A DNA stretch of 64,000 bases, taken from the NCBI GenBank assembly GCA_030015575.1, contig JASDDO010000004.1, forward strand, positions 322,036,654 through 322,100,653, in the 5' to 3' direction. Positions 34,257 through 46,384 of the stretch are shown piece after piece. The notes under the pieces are model-generated. The model was given only the letters and a program-made list of their open reading frames with translations. It had not been told where the DNA came from and ran no database searches. A program made the position numbers and the translations under genes. How positions within the stretch are numbered: the stretch's first letter is position 1; every line of letters starts with the position of its first letter. This stretch comes from Agapanthus africanus (taxonomy: Eukaryota > Streptophyta > Magnoliopsida > Asparagales > Amaryllidaceae).

Positions 34257-36356
34257 TGTTGGGCTGCGGCAGCGCCCCGGCCGTCAATCCGACACCAAAT
34301 GCGGAACAAAAATTTTATCAAAACTTGACGCTACCGCAACCAATACCCGGATCTTTCCATTAACCGTTAACTAGCAAAACTGTAAAAGGTGTTACAGGGA
34401 TTTACCGATCGATCCGTGTCTTTCGGTCTTTAATCCCCTCCCCTAGCTTGTTGCGTCTGTCCCGGTGAAATGCGCTTTCCGATCTTGCTCAATCTCCGGT
34501 CTCCTCGTCGGAAGGGCACCACGTCGAAGAATCTTTATACGGGCTCCCGCTTCAAACTAAAGCAATTCGGTCATGAAGTTTGCTAGCCGACATGTCCAAG
34601 ATGAAGTAGAAAAGAGTGTAGAATATTTTGTCTCAAGACACCCGACGAATCAGACGGAGATAAATGAAGTTGCCTTGGTGTAGAATGTGAGCACATGAAG
34701 AATCATGCAAAGAAATAGAAATGGGTCTCGGCCAAAATTCCACTCTGGGGATTTTCTTGGTGCTCTGTGAAAATGGGAACCACAAGTGGCTGTGGAATTC
34801 TCTGTGGCTCACTGTGAAATTAAATGTAGTGGTGTGTAAAAATCTGGTGATGAAAAACAACACCAAATAAAATAATCCAACACCCATTTCCCTCACCCAT
34901 GCTGCCCATGCACAAGCCCATCCCTCACATTGACAAAAACCCATGCCACCTCACTCCCAATTGCCAGCACATGGCTCGGCCAAAAATAAAAAGAATTAGG
35001 CAAGGACAAAAGTTTGCTCACATATCACACTTAATTAAACTTTAAACTAAAAGTTTAATCCGAGAAAAGAAATTAGGCAACTTAAAAAATAATCCCGTAA
35101 CGAATTACAGAAATATTCCACAACTGTATATATATACCCGCATTTGTATTCCGACCAAATACGAATGCAATGAGACAAAAATAATCCTACACAATATAAT
35201 ACTAGGATCCGGCTTAAACCAAAATCCACTAGCATTATCCGTTCGAACCATGACACATGCACAAGTGCACGTGTATATTCGAACCCTGCCATAAAACCAT
35301 ACGACCTCTACAACGTTTCGCCCAAACTTCGGAAACATTCTGTGGGGGACTCTAATGACTCATCAATACACTGGTACTGGGTATAACCACAAGCACGTCA
35401 GAGGTACTACCTGTACGTAACGGTTGCCTATGTATTGAACGAAAGGGAAGCTGGCGAGCGAACTCATCCTGAAACCCTACTGAGCCCGATAGCGACAATA
35501 TCCGTACAGTCCGGTCTGTTCGTCTAAGAGTATCGCATATCGAGTTTAGGGGGGTGGATAAAGTCAGACCCCTACTAACGCGATAATTCGTGTCGGTATG
35601 AAGCCCATCACCACCTGAGAAACTACCGATCCTAGATCGGTAATTCTCGACTATCTTGGCCAAGGTTTTCTGGTGATGGCCACCCGTGCACTGCGCGACA
35701 TCAACCCCCAATACCGGGAGAGACGAATCCCCGACGATCCGCTCACTGCCTCCATGTGGCTCGGGACTGTACCCAATTAAAACCTGTTTGCACGACTCCT
35801 TTGAGCCATGGTAGGGTGGTAATCAAAGCACAGTGGGAACTCACACGAGACAAATGACGATCTCAGGTCGACAGATTAACCTGTACACATGTCACCTGGG
35901 AACTGCTATCTGACAATAGGTATAATACCAACTAGCAGGTTCCCGGCGAGTCCTGTCCGGTGTACTCATAACCGAATGAGCACCTGTATACATCTTAGGT
36001 GAACTAACTGACACCAGTGGCTTGTGAGACCGGCCACCGCCCCTCGTCGGGATCTCGAACTGTATACACTAGTCTACTCTGGAGTATTGATGCCCTGTCT
36101 CGAAACTCTCTCGACTAGGGACCTTTTAAGGATGTGCTTATAGACCCCAGCTCCCACGTATATGATTGCCATCATACTGCTGGCTGTCAAGCAAGAATCC
36201 TATGGGCTCTATCAACATGTACATGATGATAAAGACAAACCAGATAGCATACTATCATCTTGAGTAAGACTGTCCTACCGGTATAGGTCCTCCCTCAATT
36301 ATTGCAATCACGTACCCGCGATCCAATAATTGACTTCGAGGGCACTATATCCAACA
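34257..36356 (-). mobile_element. Copia solo LTR (2100 bp) inside A2 gag
   Basis: On the minus strand it starts TGTTGGATATAGTGCC and ends GCAGCCCAACA. A perfect AAAAG duplication flanks it (34252-34256, 36357-36361). It is of the same family as the LTRs of F and the solo LTR at 20507, with a somewhat diverged inner end. No internal sequence remains. Confidence 0.93.
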
Positions 36357-36361
36357 AAAAG

Positions 36362-37440
36362 ATATCAGCAGTAGTGGGAGACCATATCCTGCTCAGTATA
36401 ATCTGGTAAAATTTCCTAGCGGCTATGTCATCCCTAAATTTGGAAGATTTGATGGGATAGGAAATGCGAATCAGCACATCGCCCATTTTAAAGCCTCATG
36501 CGGGAATACTGGGGGCAATGATGCGCTTCTCCTCCGCCAGTTCGTTAATAGCCTGACCGATGTCGTTTTCGACTGGTACGTGAGCATACCGGATGGCTCC
36601 GTTACTACTTTCGTCCAAATGGAACCATTGTTTCGACAAAGGTTCATGAGTGTCAGCGATAAGATCACCATCGCCATCCTCGTAAGGACCAAGCCAAAGA
36701 AAAACGAAAGCGACACGGATTTTATAACCCGATGGCGCAATCTCTCCGTCAAATATGAACCGCCGATAGAGCAGGACCAATCTGTCAGCCTCCTCGTCGG
36801 AAATCTCAACAATTGGATGGCCCCGTTTTTATGTACCGCGGGTCTCAAAACATTCCAAGAGCTGACCAGGAAAATCCAGATGTTGGAGCGCTCAAAGCTG
36901 GAGTTCTCCTCTGTTTTCCAAAATAACAATAGGTCCTGGAGAAACCGAAAGGACGATAATCGCAAAGGCGGAAATTCCGACGAGACTGAATCTTTTAACA
37001 CTTCGGCTAACCGAAATAAGTGATAGATGAGCGGGCCTAATGCAACCAGCCTCGGAAGCCAGTGTTCGGAGAGTGAGGAGAATCTCCATTGAAAGAGAAG
37101 GTGGATAAGTTTTATTCCTTCAAAAGAGATAAAGTTTATAAATTATTCAAAGGCGTCCTAAGAAACGGTCTACAATTGCCAGAATCAAAAAGACCATAAG
37201 AAGCGAATATGACCGATGACCCTAAATATTGCCCCTATCACAGAGTGATAAGTCATGCTATTGAGAACTGCATCATCTTCAAAGATTGGGTCGAAAATTA
37301 ATACATGACAGGAGAGATAGAACTGTCTAAAGGCGTGTTAGCAAACAGTCAAGCCGCAACCGCCAATTTCATACAAACAGAGACCGAAGTTCTTCGGGAA
37401 CCCGATTCTTTCAGACATCTGCCATTCCATGAAAGGAGAT
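36362..37440 (+). pseudogene. gag: gag of element A2, core and C-terminal part
   Basis: Contains the Retrotrans_gag-like core: YVIPKFGRFDG, the FDWY core near 36565-36580 and FITRWRNLS near 36720-36745. A charged linker follows, then the DPKYCPYHR cysteine cluster near 37217-37245. The core frame is open to 37023, where a stop occurs. The downstream piece has a stop near 37300. It is nearly collinear with A1 gag (342-1388). No pol follows. Confidence 0.88.
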
Positions 37441-39769
37441 GACCACCAAGTCGTTAAGCTGGGAACAGACGACCCTTAAGTCGTTAAACTGGGAATGTAA
37501 AAAAAATTTGTGTGTAAATAAAAAAAGTGTAAATAAAAGGGGAAAAAGCCGAAATGATGGGGCAACTCGCAATAAAAATTAGCGAGTAAAATAAAAATAA
37601 AAATAAACAGCCGAAATGATGGGGCAACCGCGAATAAACAGCCGAAATGATAGGGCAATCACGACCTTCGTGATAAGAAAAGGTGAAATAATAGAGCAAT
37701 CGCGGTAAAAAAATATTTAAAAAAATATAATAAAAAAATTCGCTCCTGATACCATATTCCAGTGCAGCGATGCAGACGCCAACCAAAATCCAAGTTCCCA
37801 AATGGCGAATGATGGGTCGCTCCCGGTACCATATTCTAGTGCAGCGATGCATACGCCAACCAAAATTTCAAATCTCTGAATGTCCCAACGGCGAATGATG
37901 AGTCGCTTCTAGTACCATATTCCAGTACAGCGATGCAGACGTCAACAAAAATCCAAGTTCCCAAATAGCGATTGATGAGTCGCTCTTGGTACCATATTCC
38001 AGTGCAGCGATACAGACGCCAATAAAATCCTAAAATTCTCCTAGCCCTACGGTTGGTCCCTGAACTGAATACGGTATACAATCCACGGGCTCAAATAATT
38101 CTCATCATATCCATACCCCACCGCAATCACCAGTCCAGCAGCCAGTCTCCGCCTTAGGAATTATGCTCCATTTGGGAAGACCCATTCCTGTGTCCTCACG
38201 ATACATGAGGAGAACGGAACTTACGAGATCCTCTTGACTCGTAAGAAAACACCCTCGTGGGATCCTTACGACTCATGAAGGAAAAATACACTTGGGAGTC
38301 CCCACGACTCCTAAGGAGAAAGTACACATACGAGATCCTTTCGATTTGTAGGGAGAAAATGCTTTTATGGGACCCTTACGGCTCATAAAATTGAAAAGTC
38401 TTAGGTGATAGGACCTAAACCTGTCTCCTAAGCCATCGCTCTCCAACAGGAAAAGGCAAATGATGAATTGCTCCTTGCACCTGTGCTTCAGTGTTAGCAA
38501 CGCTGATGCCGACCTCTATCCCAAAATTCCAAACTTCCGATCCAATAGACCCCTAAGTCTTTAAACTGGGAACAAATGACCCTTAAGTCGTTAAACTGGG
38601 AACGAGGGAAATCCCCTCATGGCAAATGATGATTCACTCCTGGTACCATATTCCAGTATAGCGGTGCTGAAGCCTCATGGCAAATGATGATTCGCTCTTG
38701 GTACGATATTCCAGTGTAGCAATACTAATGCCAAACCAAAACCAAATCCTTAAATCCTCTCATGGCAAATGATGATTCGGTCCTTGTACCATATTCCAGT
38801 GTAGCGATACTGATGTCAACCCAAATCAAATCAAACCAACAACCTTTGCAGCGGAATCATGCTTCGTCTCAGAATGTACCCCGTGTCGAAATCATGCTTC
38901 GCCTCGGAGTATCTACCTTCCCTATCGAAATTATGCTTCGCCTGGGAATCAGCCTCTACATCAAAACCAGTGACACTCCATGCCGGGGAAACGTCGACCA
39001 CAGACACTCTGTGCCGGGGACAAGTCAACCAGCGACCTCCCTGTCCGAATTATGCTCCGACTCAGAATCAAGTCAACAAGCGACCTCCCCGTCGGAATTA
39101 TGCTCCGCCTCGGAATCAAGTTGACCAACAAGCTTTGCGGCGGAATCATGCTTCGTCTCAGAATATACCCCGTGTCGAAATCATGCTCCGCCTCGGTGTA
39201 TCTGGCTTTCCTGTCGAAATTATGCTTCGACTCGGAATCACGTAAACCAACAAGCTCTGCGACAAAATTATGCTTCGTCTCAGAATGTACCCCGTGTCGA
39301 AATCATGCTTCGCTTCGGAGTATCTGCCTTCCCTGTCGGAATTATGCTTCGTCTGAGAATCAACCTCTGCATCAAAATTATTCTTCGGTCAGAATGTCTG
39401 CCGCTCGTCGGAATTATGCTCCGACCCCTTGGAATCATGCTCCGCTCGTCGAAATTATGGTCCGATCCATAGAATCATGCTCCGCTCGTTGGAATTATGG
39501 TCCGATCTCGGTATTATGCTCCGATCTCAGAATTATACTCCGATCACCGGAATTATGCTCCCAGAATGATGCTCTGCTCTTCGAAAACATGCTCCGATCC
39601 TTGGAATCATGCTCTGGTCTCCGGAATTATGCTCTGATCCCCAGAATTATGCTCCTGGAATGATGCTCCCTCCCGGAATGATGTTCCACCTTGAAGTCCA
39701 ACTCCAAGATCCATCAATTTTATGCACACAACTCATATACACGGTGTCCATTTATTGATGGGGGCACAT
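37441..39769 (+). repeat. 3' non-coding region of element A2, tandem repeats
   Basis: Same two repeat types as 1389-4302. The ~80-base GATGAGTCGCTCC unit recurs at about 37735, 37803, 37890, 37968, 38456, 38622, 38680 and 38762. The ~30-base GGAATTATGCTCCG motif fills 38850-39690. Long open frames here (38762-39124, 38980-39663) come from the repeat period and lack any domain. Confidence 0.8.
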
Positions 39770-41282
39770 TGTTAGGGTCAAAACATACACCCCGGTTGAC
39801 CGAGTCAAAGTCAAAGTCAACCCCAAGTAAGCGGGCCCAAGCCAGATCAAGTGGGTCCATGCCCAAGTCGAGCGCCGCGGCCGGCCTCCCCTATGCCAAA
39901 ATGAAATCATGTAATAAATAATTTTGATGTAATTTTTTATGCATGAATGTAAGAAAAATTGGCATAAAGCCAAATTTTTGTAAAGCCCATGGCCCATGTG
40001 CAAAATAAATGAGCACGTGAGGCATGAGATGGGCAAAATGCCATTTTGTAAAGCCCAAGGGGCTATATGTAAATTTGTAAGCCTATACAAGGCAACATGA
40101 TAATGAAATAAATGATATAACTTTTCCATTCTAAAATTCTAGGGTTTGTACCTTCTCCTTCTTCCTCAAGATTCTAAACCTTCTTTTTTTATTTTGAATT
40201 AAATCAAGAGTTTAACTCTTTCTTTTCAAAAAATAAATAACTTTTCACCATAAAACCCTTGAAGAGGAGCTCGGATCTGCAATCAAATCCCTAAAAGGGG
40301 ATATTTTAAGTCCCACCTCCCCTTTTTCCCCCAAGATCCAGCCAACAGAGAGGAATAAGAAGGATACCCATCTATAAAAATCCCATTCCGAGAGGATCCA
40401 AGGCTCTAAAGAAAATCCATAGATCTCTAGGAGTTTAACTCCATTCAAGATCTGTTGGAGTTTAACTCCATAAATCAAACCCCTTTTTAGGAGTTTAACT
40501 CCAATTCTATACATAATCCCTGTCAGGAGTTCAACTTCAAAGCCCCTTTAGGAATTCAACTCCTAACCCTGGGGCTAAGATCCTTTTCCCGCAGGTGTTC
40601 CCAGCGGTCGCGTGCCGGGCACGTGACCCAGGGGTGCTTAGCATCATGTGCAGGGCACGTGACTTACGGGCGCTAAGCGCCCACGTGCGCCTCACGCGAC
40701 TCGCGGGCGCTCAGCGCCCAGTGGTCATGTGCAGTTCACATGACCCGCTAGCGCCCAGCGGTTGCGTGCTGCGCACGTGACCCGCTGGCGCCCACGCGCT
40801 GCGCACGTGATCCGCGGGCGCCCAGCGCCCACGTGCCATGCACGCGTCTTTAAAACGCTCCGCATCCCTCATTTTCTGTGCACTCCACATCAGAAATACG
40901 TCTCCCGTTAGGAAAATTTTTCTAACGGGACGCTGCCCCGTATCCCGTAAGGGGGCTGCTAGCCCTCTTAACCCCCAGCCCGCTATCCAGGTAGCGGGAC
41001 CCCCGTAAAACTCTGCGGGGCTCCCGATATATCCAAAACCCTTTTAAAACACAACACATGCACACTGCATATTGAGTTCGCATAACTAGTTGACCCGTCA
41101 ATCGGAGGTTCTCTCGCTTCAAAGGCGAGGGGTAATTAACGGCAGCTTAGCCCGCGGCTGCCGGAGATTCGGATCCCCACAATCAATAAACCCCAGCCTA
41201 TCCTAGGCATGGGGAATCTGTAATGTGCCTGATAAGCGCGTGCGTATTCCCATCTCAATGGGGTGACGAAAAACACCCTACA
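39770..41282 (+). mobile_element. 3' LTR of element A2 (1513 bp)
   Basis: TGTTAGGGTC start, CCCTACA end. It is longer than the A1 LTR because of extra GC-rich CACGTG/GCGCC repeats (about 40600-40860). Palindromes GGAGTTTAACTCC recur at about 40430-40505. It is followed by ATGCT, the duplicated target. Confidence 0.9.
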
Positions 41283-41642
41283 ATGCTATCCCATGATATT
41301 CTGTAATGATGACTCTTCGGATGTTGCATGATGCGGAAGAGAATATCCTGTGTGTCTATGGGGCAGACCTGATAGAGGGGTAGTTTAGAGATCATTGTCT
41401 CCAGGTGTTGCGACACATTTATCGGAAGCGATATGTACTGTCCACTTATCCCGTGGTGTCAGGACTCCAGAGGTGCTTCATTTAGAGCGACTTCATGCTC
41501 AATTGGAAGAGGCCGAGAGCATATTTGTACATGCTCGTCTCCCGGAAAATATACCCTAAATGTTCATTAACGAACAGATAAAGCACTTTTTCTTTAAGCA
41601 TCACTTTTTTGTTTGATTAGCGGCTTTATTGCTTTAGGAATT

Positions 41643-41727
41643 AGGGGCGGATACCTCTTTTGGAGTATCCGCCCCTGTCCTTATTAGGGGCGGATGCTCA
41701 AAAAGGAGGGGGTCAGCCACCCCCTCC
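41643..41727. repeat. Two GC hairpins
   Basis: Arms AGGGGCGGATAC (41643-41654) and its complement (41665-41676), then GGAGGGGGT (41705-41713) and its complement (41719-41727). The style resembles the hairpin cluster at 48961-49067. Confidence 0.8.
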
Positions 41728-41902
41728 CCGAGGCTTGCTTAGTTAATGTCTCGGAGGTGTTCCTTTGTCATTGCATGCACCATTTTGCATGTAAGATTCT
41801 AATGTCTTCCTCCTCTTTTTTGATAAATTGGGTGGGAGCTTAACTAATGGCTCGCAACACCGAATCGGTTGGATCTTCTTAGCAGAGGGCGATCTCCATC
41901 AG

Positions 41903-41930
41903 CCCCCCCCCCCCCCCCCCCCCCGCGCGC
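41903..41930. repeat. Poly-C tract followed by GC repeat
   Basis: Twenty-two C residues then alternating GC. Length may be unreliable in an assembly. Confidence 0.9.
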
Positions 41931-43290
41931 GCTTGGTGAATATTAGGTTTACCGATGCTCAAGGCGAGGCTATGTTGGCCAAGATGGAGAGCCGAGTGGG
42001 GTCAGTTCTTCCCCTCAACTTGCCTTTGCTTTAGATGATCTTTTTCACCGTCTATGACGCCATTCCCACTTATCCTATGGAGATGATTTTAGCGATGCTT
42101 GATGACGCAGAAGAAAAAGTTAACTCCATTCACGCGGCAAGCTTGATCACAAGGGCGCTCAGGGACCACTCAATTCGCCGCCCAAGCCGTATTCACACTC
42201 GTCGGGTTGTTATGTTCACTTTTGCTAAAGGATGCAGTGCGACAGGTGGGTGCTATCAGCTCAAGAGGAGCGTCTCTTTGACATGGTGGTTGAAGCTAAT
42301 GGGGAACTTCAAAACTTTTGAGTGTTTCTTTTTCAATCCTTGTACTTCAAAGAATGTACTCAGTCTTTTTTAATAAAGTATCCATCTTTCTTTAAGTGTT
42401 GAATTTTTCGCATTAACAAATGTCCCTCCATCAATGAATGCACACAACTCTTTTTTTGTTGTGGGCATGAAATGTACTTTCCATTCTTCCACAGCATATT
42501 CATTGTAGTTCTATTCTCTTTGATACCCTAATCCTTTCTTTTTCTTCGGCTTATGTATCTCTCGAAATATCTTCGCGTATCTCTGGAAATCTCTTGACTC
42601 CTTGTTTTTCTTTCCCTAAGCCATTCCCGGGCTCGTGTCCCAACTTGTACGTTAGAGTTCATCTTCGTGTATCGGCCACTTTAGCTTTTCCTAAGAACCG
42701 AAGATCAGGTGCAAATAACGCACAACTTTCTTCTTAATTCCCTCGAGGCCATACTACATCGGTAATAGAAAGAGCTCATGTCTGCTTGGGTGTTGCTTTA
42801 GTTACGAAGATTGTTGGCAACAAACCTGCGTGGAGTGATGCGGCGCTTGCCATTGTGAGGTACCCTTCACGATAACAATTTCCCTTCAAAAGGCTTCCGA
42901 ATCGAAAACGTTCGAAAGCATGAACATAGAGTGCAAGAGATAGCCAGATAGTCTAAGAGATGCAAGAAAAATTAACTTGACTGGAACTTTCAAGAAGACA
43001 GTGGCGAGTTTGTGTTGGGTTGAGACGCGATCTTCAGAACAACAAAGAAAGGTTGGTTAATGTCCTTGCATCTGTATACTTGGGACTTCACCTGCATGCA
43101 CTAGCACTAAAACCCGTCATGCCTCGCTTTCTAGAATCTGGTAGAGGAGACGCAACAAGATCTGCTACTTATCTATACCGAGAAGTAAGCTCTCCCTGAT
43201 TTAGAACGCTAAGTGTTTAGTAACATAGGAAAGTATACATAAGTAAGATAAATAAAACATTTAATGGTTGAAAGCCAGAGAGCTAGCAAC

Positions 43291-43543
43291 CAATGAAGAA
43301 GAAGAAAACTAATCGTAAGCTAAAAATTCTAGATCCCCAATTCTGTAGTGAACTGCTCTATTTATAGTTTTCCCCCATACAATCCTAGAAGCTTGAGCAG
43401 GCTTGGAACAAAATAACGAGACTGTGGGCCAAAATCGAGCCCGGCCCATTACAACAGGGACGCGGAAACGCGCCCCGTTGGCCGCGGATCCGTGGCTCTG
43501 TTGTATTGGACCATGCCCAATTTTGGTGCTCAGTCTTATTATT
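43291..43543 (-). mobile_element. Probable gypsy LTR promoter fragment
   Basis: On the minus strand a TATA box (CTATAAATAG, complement of about 43359-43368) lies ~90 bases downstream of a GC palindrome pair (43457-43497). That layout matches the B LTR promoter. It sits directly 3' of a minus-strand reverse-transcriptase fragment. LTR ends were not located. Confidence 0.45.
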
Positions 43544-43985
43544 TCATGTAGATTGTTTCTGTATTCTATGAGGTATTTTAGTGAAGGATGTTTTCTCTTG
43601 ATCGGCTTCGGCTAATTTGATGTGATTGTAACCTGAATACCCATCCATAAAAGAGAGGAGCTGATACCCCGACGTGTTATCGACCAACACGTCAATATGT
43701 GGCAGTGGAAAGTCGTCTTTTGGACACGCTTTACCGAGGTCTCGAAAATCAATGCACACCCGAACCTTTCCATCTTTCTTACGGACAGGGACAGACAATA
43801 TTCACCATGATCCATTGTGGGTAAAGTACAACACGGACGAATTTGGCCCGGCGGAGCTTGTCTACCTCTTCCTTTAACTTGCAAGGCTACCTTGAGATGG
43901 AGCGTCCAAGTAAAACCAAGCGAAGGATTGCACATGTTGCCACAAGAGTTCGACCGATTCTCCTTTAACATAAGATCCTAGAGTC
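43544..43985 (-). pseudogene. pol: Gypsy reverse transcriptase fragment
   Basis: Minus-strand translation of 43544-43798 gives the N-terminal half of a Ty3/gypsy reverse transcriptase: VRKKDGKVRVCIDFRDL, KACPKDDFPLPHIDVLVD and LLSFMDGYSGYNHI, the palm-region motifs before the catalytic YxDD. Sequence up to about 43985 holds the preceding segment in shifted frames. The YxDD box, RNase H and integrase are missing. It is a truncated relic, probably from an autonomous gypsy element unrelated to family A. Confidence 0.85.
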
Positions 43986-44469
43986 GCGCTGACGAAGAAT
44001 GGTCTTTGGATCTTCTGCAATGCCTATATTGATTTCCTTCGCCTTTTCAGCAGCTGTTTAGTTTGTTCGTCAAATTATATAAATAAATAAACTGTTATTT
44101 TGATTTGATTCTCAGCCTTGACATATATCAAAAAATATATTTTTATAATTTCAAGGAAATAACATTAGAAAATTTTAGTTTTAATTGTTGGATTTCTTAT
44201 TTTGTTTAAAAATCTTGTTTACAAATTTTTATTATTATTCTTTACTAAAAATCAATGTAAATCTTTACTACTATAGTTTGGTGAATTTATTTTTATGTGC
44301 AAAATGATTTATGGGGATTTAGAAAAAACAAGTACAATTTTTTTTGTATAGGTCTGTGGACCTCTATAAACATACACCAAACGAGAGGAGGCATTTAACG
44401 ATTCGGAGTACTTACTATTATTAATTCTCTACTATTGCAAACATTAGATTCGATGGTAGATATACTAAT
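43986..44469. other. AT-rich intergenic DNA
   Basis: No gene, RNA or element end is recognised. Confidence 0.5.
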
Positions 44470-44636
44470 AATACAGGAAGGCACGTTAGCCTAACTCATG
44501 CATACAACACACACGCATGCATCTGGGGATTTACGTATTTGCCCCGAAAGCAATGTATTCTGGTGACTTTCCCTTCTGTGGTTCGAACCCTACACTCTTC
44601 CCATGAGGAAAATTGCCTAACTGAGCTATTGCTTGT
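44470..44636 (-). mobile_element. tRNA-derived SINE (probable)
   Basis: The minus strand has an RNA polymerase III box A (TAGCTCAGTTAGG, 44616-44628) and a box B (GGTTCGAACC, 44580-44589), spaced as in tRNA-derived SINE heads, followed by ~100 bases of non-tRNA body. There is no matching acceptor stem, so this is not a functional tRNA gene. The 3' limit is approximate and no target duplication was found. Confidence 0.55.
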
Positions 44637-45712
44637 TGGTATCCATCTAGCAAGTTGAAGTATCGTTAAAGTAAAACTCAAGAAAGCTGATCTCTGCATC
44701 ATTCTTCTTAAAATAATTCATTATTGACCAGCAACTAACAATCAATCTTTAGCTGTCGACGCAACTTTTTGTGCCCGATTTCCATCGTCAATGTTTTAAT
44801 TTTTCACAACATCGTTCAAAATTGTTTATATATGTATGTTTTTGTCTTTAAAAATTGGTCATGTTCATATAAAAAAAAGGAAGAAGTCAATAATACGACC
44901 ATAGCGCGAATAGCTAATACAAGCGGTATATGACAATATAGAATAAAGAAAACATCGATCGTGCATTATATTATACAACCATTGTTATTATCAACCTATG
45001 AGCGATCTTTAAAAATGTCAAGCCGCATATACGATTGATCTCATCAATCGTCCTACACAATGTAGCAGCTATACATATATTTATAACCAACTTGAATTCC
45101 GTATCTGTGTGAGATAGCGATGCTTTTTTCTTCTAATATGCCGGCTTTCATCAGTCATATACCTGTATTTTTCCTGCATTTAGTGTTGAATTTTGACTTG
45201 TCCCCCCCCCCCCCCTCTCTGTTTTCTTCATCTGTGACAATGGTTGATTAAGTTGAGAAATTGTTGTATCTGAGAAATTTATGCTAGGTTCTGTATAATG
45301 TTGGAATACATTACTCCCTGACTAAATAAAATAAAATCATCCAATGGCTAGTTAATTAGTAATATGGTCCTTACAACAGAAATTGAATGTTGATTTTCTA
45401 AATTAATTAAAAAGGCTAAAAAATAATTAAATGACAAATAAGTAAATTGTATATGAACAGGAAATCACTCCATTATAAAGATAGGACTTCAATCAAAATT
45501 ACGAGGATGTGATGGTTTTAAATATTACAAAGAATATCTGTGGTATGAAAAAAGCAAATTTCACCAAGTTCTATCGACTTAAAAGATGAATGACGATGAA
45601 GATGATTATATGTAATGATCAATTTATGTAGCATCAATGAAAATTTTCAGCCATTAAATACCCAAATTAGTACATTTCGAAGAATATAATAGGTATCCAA
45701 AAAATAAAATCA
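44637..45712. other. AT-rich intergenic DNA
   Basis: No gene is recognised. A C14 tract lies at 45202-45215. It forms the 3' flank of the minus-strand gene that ends at 45713. Confidence 0.5.
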
Positions 45713-46197
45713 TCACCATCTTCTATGGTGAACCCTGCTCACATTACCTTTCTGAACAAATTTCGACGTCCGGGTCACCTTAATATTATGATGCACGTGT
45801 TTTCTCGAATCTCTCTCGTTCACATACACCGAATCCTGACTGATCCCTACCCTAATTCTATGGCTCCTCGGCCTTAAGGACCTCTCCAAATGTGTCCTCC
45901 TTCGCTCTTTCGTCCTTTGAGAGAGCGATCTTCTAAATTTCATTGATCTTGGAACATGCCGATATGATATTTGCTCCTCGAGACCATCATCGCTCGAGCT
46001 CGAAATGTAGTCTTCGATGTCTCTTTGGTGTTCTCTCTTCATTCGTCTCAGATGCTTTATCTTGCACCATAGAAACATGAGCCCGTACTCGCAAGATGAG
46101 AAACATGACGAGCAACACGCCCATGTCATTTTGCATAAGCTTCTCCCGACGCATGCACAGATGCCGATTTTTTGCAGGAGGTAGAAAAATAGTAACA
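45713..46197 (-). CDS. Last exon of a conserved plant membrane-protein gene (function unknown)
   Basis: The minus-strand exon opens after an acceptor (ATGCAG) and ends in TGA at 45713-45715. It begins in a hydrophobic stretch (LLFFYLLQKIGICACVG) continued from the previous exon, forming a likely transmembrane helix. Cysteine-rich KMTWACCSSCFSSCEYG and a basic segment follow. The C-terminal tail of ~100 residues is Ser/Arg-rich, with RRRTHLERSLRPRSHRIRVG and KVTRTSKFVQKG. The join to 46284-46384 is in frame. It looks like a small, single-pass, basic-tailed family of uncharacterised plant proteins; that recollection is uncertain. Unlike its surroundings it is not repetitive and its splice sites are intact. 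Confidence 0.75.
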
Positions 46198-46283
46198 CTG
46201 CATGTCAGTAGAAAACAGCACAGTTAAAAAAGAGAGGCATAAAACAGTTACTAAAGTTGAGGATTATGATAACGGTAGTTTAC

Positions 46284-46384
46284 CGACGTAAAAGAGGGCT
46301 AACACAGTGGCTAGCTTTACGAGATTGGAAACACAGAAATTCTCGACGTAACAGATGAGATCCCATGTGGAACCACAAACATAG
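46284..46384 (-). CDS. Internal exon of the same gene
   Basis: 101 bases between an acceptor (TTGTGTTAG) and a donor (G/GTAAAC). It encodes YVCGSTWDLICYVENFC and then VSNLVKLATVLALFYV, the start of the hydrophobic helix. Phases agree with both neighbours: it receives one base of a codon and passes one base on. The intron to the last exon is 86 bases. Confidence 0.75.

Larger units (their letters stand above)
12777..41282 (+). mobile_element. Element A2: gag-only gypsy-type element split by nested insertions
   Basis: The 5' LTR survives in three pieces (12777-12972, 22658-22779, 33170 to about 33840). These are followed by gag (about 33842-34256 and 36362-37440), a repeat-rich 3' region and an intact 3' LTR (39770-41282). 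Removing B, C and the solo LTR leaves about 6.3 kb. The end of the 5' LTR and the primer-binding site are deleted, because LTR sequence passes straight into gag near 33840. The flanking duplication is ATGCC/ATGCT. There is no pol, so the element is gag-only and resembles the terminal-repeat-plus-gag class of plant elements. Confidence 0.85.
41283..43290. other. Unassigned region with coding-like scraps
   Basis: Plus-strand frames are partly open: 41389-41559 (ending LPENIP, with a charged helix ERLHAQLEEAES) and 41828-42034 (with VNIRFTDAQGEAMLAK), then 42035-42373. They lie in different frames with stops between, and I do not recognise the family. They may be relics of a host gene or transposon ORF. 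A hairpin cluster lies at 41643-41727 and a C22 tract at 41903-41924. From 42400 to 43290 I see no gene. Confidence 0.4.

Noticed and set aside
42035..42373. 112-residue frame as an intact gene
   Set aside because: It follows a frame ending at 42034 in a different context, has no recognised domain, and no splice structure or upstream coding continuity was found.
44470..44636. Functional tRNA gene on the minus strand
   Set aside because: Boxes A and B are present but no complementary acceptor stem or proper anticodon arm could be paired; SINE fits better.
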